19,824 nucleotides of DNA from Succinivibrionaceae bacterium UBA3769 (GTDB taxonomy: Bacteria > Pseudomonadota > Gammaproteobacteria > Enterobacterales > Succinivibrionaceae): the NCBI GenBank assembly GCA_002372325.1, contig DFFT01000117.1, positions 1,854-21,677 of the forward strand, given 5' to 3'. A program made the position numbers and the translations under genes. Shown in pieces: positions 13,906 through 19,824 of this stretch. Below the pieces are notes generated by a model that worked only from the letters and a program-made list of their open reading frames with translations, was not told the DNA's origin and made no database searches. Positions within the stretch are counted from its first letter, which is position 1. Every line of letters starts with the position of its first letter.

Positions 13906-14229
13906 TGCTGTGTTACCTCATGTTTGAAAGATGATTGCTGTTTGATTAGCTGACAGCGACAATAATGAAGATGACCGCAGAAGCTATCACCTTTGATTAT
14001 AACGGAAGGGCGGTTTTCGGGAAGAGTTTCTCCGGAAAAGGAGAGTCAGGCCCGGAAAAGATCTGTGTTTTGAGATCCGGGACGGGTTTTTGCCGGTTTG
14101 GGGGAAATCCGCGTTCCCGCTGACAATCCCGTTCCGGGAAATGCTGTATCTTTTCGGCGGGTGATGCGTTTACCATTCATGATAGGCTTTGCCGTTCCTT
14201 CCATGCAAGCTGTCTTAAGGAGAGATATT
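13906..14229. other. Divergent intergenic region between ahpC and the PAP2 gene
   Basis: No gene. It holds a TATAAT on the minus strand (plus 13996-14001) as a candidate ahpC -10, giving a leader of about 85 nt. CCCGGA (14051-14056) can pair with TCCGGG (14076-14081), followed by TTTTT a few bases later on the plus strand; its role is unclear. No clear OxyR-type site was recognised. The plus-strand frame running into the PAP2 gene from 14098 lacks a start signal and is treated as non-coding. Confidence 0.45.
13996..14001 (-). promoter_or_regulatory. ahpC: Candidate -10 element of the ahpC promoter
   Basis: The minus strand reads TATAAT exactly. The -35 at 16-17 bp is poor (TTCCCG), as expected of a promoter that needs an activator, but no activator site is visible. 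Confidence 0.3.
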
Positions 14230-15327
14230 ATGCCGCAGTATACCGTGTCGGCCGAGACCGGAAAACATCGCCTTGAAAACATTGCCATTAACGCCGCCGT
14301 CGCTATTACCGCGGCGGTAACCGTCCTCAGTATGACGGTATTCAAGGATCCGGGATTTCATCTGGATCTGGATTATCTCATGGCACTCCAGAATTTTCGG
14401 GAATACAGCCATGACATTTTTACCGGTTTTTTTCAGTATGTTACTTATCTTGGCTCCGGACATGTTATTATTTTTCTGCTGATATTGGTCTATTTCTGCT
14501 TCAGTACCCGGACGGGGCTGTTTCTGGTGCAGGTTTTAGGATATTCAAGCATGCTGAACGGCCTTCTTAAGCCCACAGTCTCCGCTCTGCGTCCCTGGAT
14601 GCGGGATGAACTCATTGTTCCGGCAGGGGATGCCAAAGTCGCTGCCACCGGTTTTTCCTTTCCCAGCGGCCATTCAACCACGGCAACAGGTTTTTTCGGA
14701 GGGCTGGTCTCCAGGCTCGGCTCCGTAAAGCCTTATCTTTGGGTGGTTTGTCCGGTTATAATACTTCTGGTGATGTTTTCCCGGAACTACCTGGGGGTGC
14801 ATACGCCGCAGGATGTGCTTATCGGTCTCATAAGCACCATTTTCATAGTGCTGCTCATGCATAAGATCTTCCGCTGGATTTCCCGGGGAAATGAGCAGTC
14901 TCAGGGCCGTAAAAAGGGAATGCTGTTCCTGATTTCTGTGATACTGAGCCTTCTCGCCGCGGTTTTCATTGAGTGCCGTTCCTATCCCGAAACGGTGGAT
15001 GCCGCCAAGCTGGTGCAGGATTCCTACAAGAACAGCGGTCTCTTTCTTGGGGCTTCATTTACCCTGTTTTTCCTGCATTATTTCCGGGGCTACGAGGCTG
15101 AAAACGCCACCCTGCGGCAGAAAGTCATCATGACTGCGCTGGCGGTTATTCTGGCGCTTCTGTCATACTATTGCCTGAACGGAGCATTGAAGGAACTTAT
15201 GCCCGTGCGTCTTGCCAAGGTAACGGGCAGCTTTTTCACCGTGTTCGGCGTCTTCGGACTGCTTCCGGCGCTGGCCGCCCGTCTGGGGTATGGCGTGTCA
15301 GGAGACGCGAAGTCCCGGGAGAACTGA
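14230..15327 (+). CDS. PAP2-family integral membrane phosphatase
   Basis: 365 aa from the ATG at 14230, chosen because AAGGAG lies 7 nt upstream. The frame is open 44 codons further back to a TTG, but that stretch has no ribosome binding site. The three acid-phosphatase motifs are complete: KPTVSALRP (114-122, K-x6-RP), PSGH (145-148) and SRNYLGVHTPQD (184-195, SR-x5-H-x3-D), with His148 and His191 catalytic. Hydrophobic segments flank these, and about four more helices fill the C-terminal half (about 220-355), making it longer than a plain PAP2 domain. Such enzymes dephosphorylate undecaprenyl diphosphate, phosphatidate or lipid A intermediates at the periplasmic face; the substrate here cannot be read. 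It is divergent from ahpC and convergent with the DUF1653 gene. Confidence 0.9.
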   Translation: MPQYTVSAETGKHRLENIAINAAVAITAAVTVLSMTVFKDPGFHLDLDYLMALQNFREYSHDIFTGFFQYVTYLGSGHVIIFLLILVYFCFSTRTGLFLVQVLGYSSMLNGLLKPTVSALRPWMRDELIVPAGDAKVAATGFSFPSGHSTTATGFFGGLVSRLGSVKPYLWVVCPVIILLVMFSRNYLGVHTPQDVLIGLISTIFIVLLMHKIFRWISRGNEQSQGRKKGMLFLISVILSLLAAVFIECRSYPETVDAAKLVQDSYKNSGLFLGASFTLFFLHYFRGYEAENATLRQKVIMTALAVILALLSYYCLNGALKELMPVRLAKVTGSFFTVFGVFGLLPALAARLGYGVSGDAKSREN

Positions 15328-15345
15328 CCGCGCCCCGGATCCGGT

Positions 15346-15630
15346 TCAGCCGGCCGGAACGCCGGAAAGATCCTCGGGGGCTGCCGCTTCAAAACGGTAT
15401 TTCTGGCGGGCCTCGGGGTATTTTTTATGATCCGTCTCGCTCTCGAACATCTCCCGGGGCCGGGCGCAGACCTTGAAGGGCGGGTAGAGCGCCTGGTAGA
15501 TCACCAGCTCTTCGCCGGTTTCGGTATGAGCGGCAAAGGCCAGGATCTTGTAGAGGTAAGCCGTGGTTCCGGGAGCGGAGTTTTCTCTTTTGAAGTGCCG
15601 GACAATGTCTCCGACATGAAAGCGCGTCAT
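15346..15630 (-). CDS. DUF1653 family protein
   Basis: A 94-aa soluble protein matching the DUF1653 pattern: GDIVRHFKRE (7-16) near the start, YLYKILAFAAHTETGEELVIYQAL (25-48), and then PPFKVCARPREMFESETD, with a tail of KYPEARQKYRFE. These small beta-rich domains occur widely in Proteobacteria and Firmicutes; their biochemical role is not known. AAGGAG lies 7 nt upstream of the ATG. It converges on the PAP2 gene with an 18-bp gap and has no obvious terminator of its own. Confidence 0.85.
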   Translation of the reverse strand: MTRFHVGDIVRHFKRENSAPGTTAYLYKILAFAAHTETGEELVIYQALYPPFKVCARPREMFESETDHKKYPEARQKYRFEAAAPEDLSGVPAG

Positions 15631-15941
15631 GTTTATTCTCCTTCTGGGGACGGGCAGCCGGTCTCAGGCGGCCCGGGGATAACTCCATTATAGCCGGTTC
15701 CGGGGTTTCCGGAAATCCGCCTGTCCCTGTTCTCCCGGGTTCTCTTTAATTGACCTTCTACAAAGTTTTACCTGCGAAAATGCGGCAGTGTTTAACCCTT
15801 TTCCGGAAAAGTCGTATTCTGCATTGGTAACCCGGCAGCGGCCGGGGACTTAAGTTTTTTCCGCGGATCTCCCCATAGGAAGGAAGAGCGCGGGCGTTTT
15901 CAGGGAGACCTGTTCTCTTAAGTCTTACCGGAGAAAATTTT
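15631..15941. other. Promoter region of the first DUF6273 gene
   Basis: No gene. A weak promoter match reads TTTAAC (15791-15796), 18 bp, TATTCT (15815-15820). Just downstream CCCGGC (15831-15836) pairs with GCCGGG (15841-15846) over a 4-nt loop, and TTTTTT follows 8 nt later (15855-15860). This could be a weak leader terminator before the 666-aa gene. Another TTGACC at 15750-15755 has no partner -10. Confidence 0.4.
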
Positions 15942-17942
15942 ATGTATGATGTTTCCTCCCGGGAAACGGGGGACGGATTGGTTTTTAACGGCCGGGAGTA
16001 TACCTCTATTGCAGATCTGACAGCTGATGTTTCCCGGCTGGCTCAGGAGGCCTATGCCCGCGACGGGGACATGAATCTTCCGGTTTTTGAGGATTTCCGG
16101 AAGCTCTTCTTTGCTTTAAGCCCCGATGACCGCAAGATTACTGATATCCGGAGATGCTTTCATATAGTTACCAGGCTCCGGGAAACCGCGGAACGGGAAC
16201 GCTTAAGCTCCGGGATTCTGGCTCTGATTTCAGGCTTTGCCTTTCCCGGCGGGGATCGCCGTTTTTACTGCGCCGGCCGGGTTTTTGAAAGCTGCGATGA
16301 TTTCGGGGTCTCCCTTATTCAGGAGACCTCCATGCTGACTCCGGACACGGAGTATCTGGAATCTGCTCTCAAACTTCTTTTTAACGGCGTTCTTATCTCC
16401 TATGCGGAATTTGCCGAGGGCAATGGCGATCTGGTGGCGCGGCTCCGGGAGGCCCGGATCTGCATTTCCGAAACTCCCGGTAATTCCTTCCAGCCGGAGG
16501 ATCCCTTTCTGAATGCCGAGCCCTGGCTTAAAAACGGGGTCTGGCAGGTGCTTTACCTGGGCTACCGTCTTTCCGCGGTCCGAAAATTCCGTCTCGGCGC
16601 CAGCGTTTATCTCACCCCGAGAGATTTTGAGGAAGCCATGGCGGTGCTGCAGAAGCGCAGCCGGGAGGAGTATCAGGATTTTCTCCGCCGCCACAAGCAC
16701 AGTCTTTTGTTTCTCTGCGCCGCCTTTCCGGAAGCGGAAACCCGCCAGCTGCTGGAGGCCCGGCTCAGCAGTATCACGGCGGCAGTATTCGGGGACGGGG
16801 AATACCGTTTCCGTAACGGCACTCATTTCAATCATTTCGTGGACAGCCTCCTCAGGAAACGCCGGTATTACGAGATCCGGAAGATCTTCACCTGCTACGG
16901 TCTTGGTCTCTATGAGGCGGATCGGGAGGTCTGGCATACCTCCTCGTATTTCCGGCTGTCGGATGCCCTGAGTCAGGGCTTTGCCCCCAGGAGATTCATT
17001 GCCGACATTCAGAACCGCATCATGAACAAGGGACACCGGAAACCGGTGACCATTAACGGGGTTACCTATCAGGTCTCGGACGAGGAGATTGCCCGAAGAA
17101 AGCACGAAACCCTGGTAAATGAGATCTACTATCCGGACGGAGAATATCCCCCGGACTACCGGAAGCCCTTCGGCGGCATGCTGCTTCCGGCCGTTAAGTA
17201 TTTCGTTATTCTGAGCCTGATTGTCTTTCTGGTGAACTTTACCCTGGAGCATGCCGGCGTGGCGGAAAGGCCGCCGGAAAAGGCCGCTCAGGCAGCTGCG
17301 CCGCAGGAAGACACGAAAGCCGTTCGCAAGACTGCGGATCAGGAGGTTGTTTCCTTTGGCCGCTATCCTCAGAGCGGGGGCGGGGCTCTCACGAAGGTGG
17401 AATGGTATCAGTTCTCTTCCGAAGGGAACACCCTGCTTCTCATATCCCGCAAATGTCTGGATCTCCGGCCGTATCATGATCAGTACTCCGATACCTCCTG
17501 GGGCACCAGCTACATTAACAAATGGCTTAATCATGATTTCCTGATGACCGCCTTTACCGCAGCGGAAAGAGATGCTCTGGAAACCAGCATGATTCCGGAG
17601 GAAGGGGCCATAGGCGCGGCTAATAAGGGCGCCAGCGGGAAGTTTTCCCGGAATCGGGTGTTCCTGCTCAGCAGCGAGGAGACTGCCAGATATCTTAACA
17701 CTCCGGAGATGCTGCTCTGCGAGGTTACCGATTATGCCCGGAACCGCCTGGGCAGCGGCGGCAAGGGGCGCTACGGCTCCTGGTGGCTCCGGAACCGCGG
17801 CAGCAAGGGCTACAGCGCTCTTACCGTATCCTTTAACGGTCAGGTGGCAGCGCAGGGCAGCAACGTGTTCAGCAAGGATGTCTTTGTGCGTCCCGCTGTC
17901 CGGGTGGGCAAGGGCAGTTTCCGCCGCCTGAAAAAGAGATAG
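15942..17942 (+). CDS. Membrane-anchored DUF6273 protein with a large N-terminal repeat region
   Basis: 666 aa. Residues 1-410 are soluble and of unrecognised family. They seem to contain a recurring pattern of the form hydrophobic-x-hydrophobic-x-G-x-x-hydrophobic-x(4)-D-hydrophobic, at about 13-30 (LVFNGREYTSIADLTADV), 107-124, 217-236, 287-303 and 369-385. One membrane helix follows (about 414-434) and then an Ala/Pro/Lys linker. The C-terminal DUF6273 domain (about 468-656) shows VVSFGRYPQ, EWYQF, WGTSYINKWLN, VFLLSSEETARYL, GSWWLRNRG and the terminal FVRPAVRV. By the positive-inside rule the N-terminal region is cytoplasmic and DUF6273 periplasmic. The WWLR...VRPA pattern resembles formylglycine-generating-enzyme or C-type-lectin-like folds; this is inference. 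GGAG lies 8 nt before the ATG. It is the first of three DUF6273 genes in a row. Confidence 0.85.
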   Translation: MYDVSSRETGDGLVFNGREYTSIADLTADVSRLAQEAYARDGDMNLPVFEDFRKLFFALSPDDRKITDIRRCFHIVTRLRETAERERLSSGILALISGFAFPGGDRRFYCAGRVFESCDDFGVSLIQETSMLTPDTEYLESALKLLFNGVLISYAEFAEGNGDLVARLREARICISETPGNSFQPEDPFLNAEPWLKNGVWQVLYLGYRLSAVRKFRLGASVYLTPRDFEEAMAVLQKRSREEYQDFLRRHKHSLLFLCAAFPEAETRQLLEARLSSITAAVFGDGEYRFRNGTHFNHFVDSLLRKRRYYEIRKIFTCYGLGLYEADREVWHTSSYFRLSDALSQGFAPRRFIADIQNRIMNKGHRKPVTINGVTYQVSDEEIARRKHETLVNEIYYPDGEYPPDYRKPFGGMLLPAVKYFVILSLIVFLVNFTLEHAGVAERPPEKAAQAAAPQEDTKAVRKTADQEVVSFGRYPQSGGGALTKVEWYQFSSEGNTLLLISRKCLDLRPYHDQYSDTSWGTSYINKWLNHDFLMTAFTAAERDALETSMIPEEGAIGAANKGASGKFSRNRVFLLSSEETARYLNTPEMLLCEVTDYARNRLGSGGKGRYGSWWLRNRGSKGYSALTVSFNGQVAAQGSNVFSKDVFVRPAVRVGKGSFRRLKKR

Positions 17943-18284
17943 CCTTCAGACTGTCTCTGCCCTGCTAAGCCCTCATTCAGTCTTTCTGACCGCTTCTTGA
18001 AATCAGGGCGCCGGGGAGAAGAGACTCATGGGGCCTGAAAACGCGGATCCCCTGGACTGGGAACTCATTCCGGCGTCTTTCCCGGAGACGCTCTTGATCC
18101 CTGTTTAACTCATTGCCTTCTCTTCTCATTGTCTTTCTTTCTGTTTTCAGAAAAGCTCACGGTTTTTCTTGTTTTTGGCTGGCGTTATCCTGCTTTTTAA
18201 GAATTACTACAAAAAATATATTTTTGCTTGCAGAATTACGCATGGTTGAGTATAATAATCATGTGTTCAAAAAGGAGGCATGAT
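17943..18284. other. Intergenic region between DUF6273 genes
   Basis: No gene. GCGTCT-7 nt-AGACGC (18073-18091) followed by TCTT is a possible weak terminator for the 666-aa gene. 18116-18170 is a pyrimidine-rich stretch. The end of the region carries the promoter and ribosome binding site of the next gene. Confidence 0.45.
18228..18256 (+). promoter_or_regulatory. Sigma-70-type promoter of the second DUF6273 gene
   Basis: TTGCAG (18228-18233), 17-bp spacer, TATAAT (18251-18256). The -10 is perfect and the -35 close to consensus. Transcription would start near 18263, giving a leader of about 20 nt that contains little more than the AAGGAGG ribosome binding site, so this gene has its own promoter. 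Confidence 0.65.
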
Positions 18285-18968
18285 ATGCCGGATATTATCA
18301 AGGACGTTCACAGCGAGGGCTTTTGGGATAATCTCAAGCCGGGCGATGCGGTTAAGTTTGGCATCTTCAGACAGGAGCTCCGGAAAGAAAAAACTCCTCT
18401 GGAGTGGCTGGTGCTGGATATTGCTGATTCTGATAAAACTGCTTCCGGAAGTCGGGAGGCTCTTTTGCTGAGCCGCAAGGTGCTGTTTTTCTCCTGGTTT
18501 CATGTCGGGGGAGCGACTAACTGGGCGATAAGCGAACTTCGCGAGGATCTTAATAATCTTTTTATGGGCTCATTTCAGGGCGATGATCGGGAGATGATTG
18601 TGGTATCCCATCTTCATGATGATGCCTGTCCCGTTTGCGATGCAAATGATAATGATTATTGCAAATGGCCGGAGGGGCGGCAATTCTGTCCGGATACGGA
18701 AGATGAAGTGTTCTGCCTGAGCATTGCCGAGGTTGAGAAATATTTTCCGGCCCGGGAAGATCGGCTCTGCGGCGCTACGCCCTGGGCTCTCAGAGGCGAC
18801 AATCTTCCCCAGAAGAAAAGCGATCCCTATTTCTGGTGGTGGCTCCGTTCTCCCGGAGATATTGACCGCATTGCCGCAAGTGTCGGCTATGAGGGGGATT
18901 TTTATATGGGCAACTACGTGCGTAATCTCTGCGGCGTAAGGCCGGCTTTGCGCATTAAGGAAACATGA
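18285..18968 (+). CDS. Stand-alone DUF6273 protein (227 aa)
   Basis: The start at 18285 follows a near-perfect AAGGAGG at 6-nt spacing. The frame is open 19 codons further, but that part overlaps the promoter. The protein has no signal peptide or membrane helix. It is a single DUF6273 unit: KPGDAVKFGIFR (18-29), TPLEWLVL (37-44), ALLLSRKVLF, a region around 140-154 (DEVFCLSIAEVEKYF), YFWWWLRSPGD (182-192) and the closing CGVRPALRI (216-224). A Cys-rich insert, CPVC-x(7)-C with another Cys nine residues on (115, 118, 126, 135), could bind zinc; the insert is shorter or differs in its relatives. Close relative of the partial gene at 19143; both share the EWLVL block, FCPxT and WWWLRSPG. Function unknown. 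Confidence 0.85.
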   Translation: MPDIIKDVHSEGFWDNLKPGDAVKFGIFRQELRKEKTPLEWLVLDIADSDKTASGSREALLLSRKVLFFSWFHVGGATNWAISELREDLNNLFMGSFQGDDREMIVVSHLHDDACPVCDANDNDYCKWPEGRQFCPDTEDEVFCLSIAEVEKYFPAREDRLCGATPWALRGDNLPQKKSDPYFWWWLRSPGDIDRIAASVGYEGDFYMGNYVRNLCGVRPALRIKET

Positions 18969-18983
18969 TAAGTCATTTTGTGA

Positions 18984-19027
18984 AGACGGAGTTTTGGGGG
19001 GGGGGCTAAATCCCGAAACCTCCGTCT
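18984..19027 (+). repeat. Hairpin enclosing a G10 homopolymer
   Basis: AGACGGAG (18984-18991) pairs with CTCCGTCT (19020-19027). The loop holds ten consecutive G (18996-19005). There is no T-run after the stem, so a terminator role is weak. A second dyad follows, GGCTCCGGC (19038-19046) against TGCCGGGAGCC (19063-19073). Both sit between two DUF6273 genes. Confidence 0.6.
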
Positions 19028-19142
19028 GATCAGTGAAGGCTCCGGCGTTATGGCATGACTGATGCCGGGAGCCCGCGGAGCTTGTTAAGTCATAGTTTAA
19101 CCTTTTTTTCTGATGTTATTTTGGGATTCAGGAGACATCGAT

Positions 19143-19824
19143 ATGTCAGGAAAAGCAAATACTGTTACTCCTGTTCTGGAAGCATCTGCTCTCAGGAAGG
19201 GGGATATTGTCAGCTTTGGCTTCTACCGCAATCCTGCGGAAAATGCCGGAATTCCTCTGGAGTGGCTGGTTCTTGAGGTGTCTGATGGCAGCCCTGAAGA
19301 TAATTCCGGCGCTTCTGCCTCAGAAGTCTCTGGCGGAAAAGAGGCCTTTCTGGTTGCCCGGTATGCTCTGGCCTTTCGGAGGCTTCATCAGGGCGGCATG
19401 GTTAATTGGAAGGACTGCGAGCTTCGGGCCTGGCTCAACGGAGCATTTCTGGAGGAGTCCTTTTCACCGGAGGAGCGGAAGCTCATCAAGGTATCCCGCC
19501 TTGACAATAAAGAGCATCCCCGCTGGGATCCGGAGGCGGACACAGCCGGTGTGGAGAATCCCAAGGATCGGGAGTTCTGTCCCGCTACCCTTGACCGGGT
19601 GTTTCTTTTGAGCAGCGCGGAGACGGAGCGGTATTTTGAAAGCGTAAGCTCCAGACTGTGCAAGGCCGCTCCTTTTGTCAGTCAGCGTACCTGCAGACTC
19701 GAGGATGGATACGGAGGTGTCTGGTGGTGGCTCCGTTCTCCCGGGGCTTCCGCCATGCTGGGAGCCACGGTGGCAGATGAGGGGCTGATTGATGACGGAG
19801 CCTATACCGGCAGTATCGGCGGGG
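19143..19824 (+). CDS. Stand-alone DUF6273 protein, 3' end beyond the window
   Basis: Open from ATG 19143 to the window edge (227 codons, no stop), with AGGAG at 19130-19134 upstream (8 nt). The N-terminus MSGKANTVTPVLEASALRKG precedes DIVSFGFYRN and IPLEWLVLEV (about 37-46), then a Ser/Glu-rich insert, MVNWKDCELRAWLNGAF (about 85-101), REFCPATLDRVFLLSSAETERYF, RLCKAAPF and VWWWLRSPGAS. It parallels the 227-aa protein at 18285 block for block but keeps a better ELRAWLNGAF motif and lacks the CPVC cluster. The expected closing VRPAL motif should lie just past the edge. No signal peptide or membrane helix is seen. With its neighbours it forms a run of three DUF6273 genes; the array may continue to the right. 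Confidence 0.85.
   Translation, partial: MSGKANTVTPVLEASALRKGDIVSFGFYRNPAENAGIPLEWLVLEVSDGSPEDNSGASASEVSGGKEAFLVARYALAFRRLHQGGMVNWKDCELRAWLNGAFLEESFSPEERKLIKVSRLDNKEHPRWDPEADTAGVENPKDREFCPATLDRVFLLSSAETERYFESVSSRLCKAAPFVSQRTCRLEDGYGGVWWWLRSPGASAMLGATVADEGLIDDGAYTGSIGG

Noticed and set aside
14098..14229. 44-codon N-terminal extension of the PAP2 protein from a TTG
   Set aside because: No ribosome binding site at the TTG, whereas AAGGAG sits 7 nt before ATG 14230. The extension has no homology-like pattern.
16230..17534. 434-codon minus-strand open frame inside the 666-aa DUF6273 gene
   Set aside because: Antisense shadow caused by high GC; the plus strand has a ribosome binding site, a membrane helix and the DUF6273 motifs.

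Overview
The window looks like the chromosome of an anaerobic, gut-type gammaproteobacterium. The omega subunit of RNA polymerase at 7749-8036 is close to the enteric form. Several other families here are ones I associate with gut anaerobes: DUF6273 proteins, the AAA-ATPase-like/PD-(D/E)XK fusion, a BASS transporter and an OAH sulfhydrylase. Succinivibrionaceae is my best guess. That is inference; there is no rRNA or other decisive marker. Most genes are GC-rich with good Shine-Dalgarno sites, and several convergent pairs share compact terminators.

Layout. 1-3309: a small membrane protein (-), a bile acid:Na+ symporter-family transporter (+) and an O-acetylhomoserine sulfhydrylase (-). 3310-6343: an AT-rich block unlike its surroundings. 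It carries a two-gene minus-strand operon (5660 to 3768) of unrecognised function, followed by about 680 bp of decayed DNA with an exact 28-bp direct repeat. 6344-8897: a tail-anchored low-complexity protein, rpoZ and a DeoR-type repressor. 8949-11314: a plus-strand run of a small conserved protein, an orphan beta-class DNA methyltransferase and, overlapping its stop codon, a TPM-domain membrane protein. 11319-12979: an AAA-ATPase-like/PD-(D/E)XK nuclease gene (-) broken by a one-base frameshift. 13342-15630: AhpC peroxiredoxin (-), a PAP2-family membrane phosphatase (+) and a DUF1653 protein (-). 15942-19824: three consecutive DUF6273 genes (+), the last cut by the window edge.

The best candidate for an undescribed system is the two-gene operon at 3768-5660. 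A 159-aa Gly/Ala-rich, glycine-zipper-like membrane protein with a coiled-coil tail is co-transcribed with a roughly 459-aa protein. The larger protein has coiled-coil ends and a central H-R-x(5)-H-D / G-H-x(3)-D-x(2)-P pattern reminiscent of YdjM/DUF457-type membrane metal hydrolases. Its base composition differs from its neighbours and decayed DNA lies beside it, so it looks laterally acquired. The second is the tandem DUF6273 array, which pairs a 666-aa membrane-anchored member with two stand-alone domains and has a G10 homopolymer between the latter two.

Several starts were moved from the longest open frame because a better ribosome binding site lies inside: 5147, 9231, 14230 and 18285. 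No rRNA, tRNA, cas genes or complete transposase were seen.
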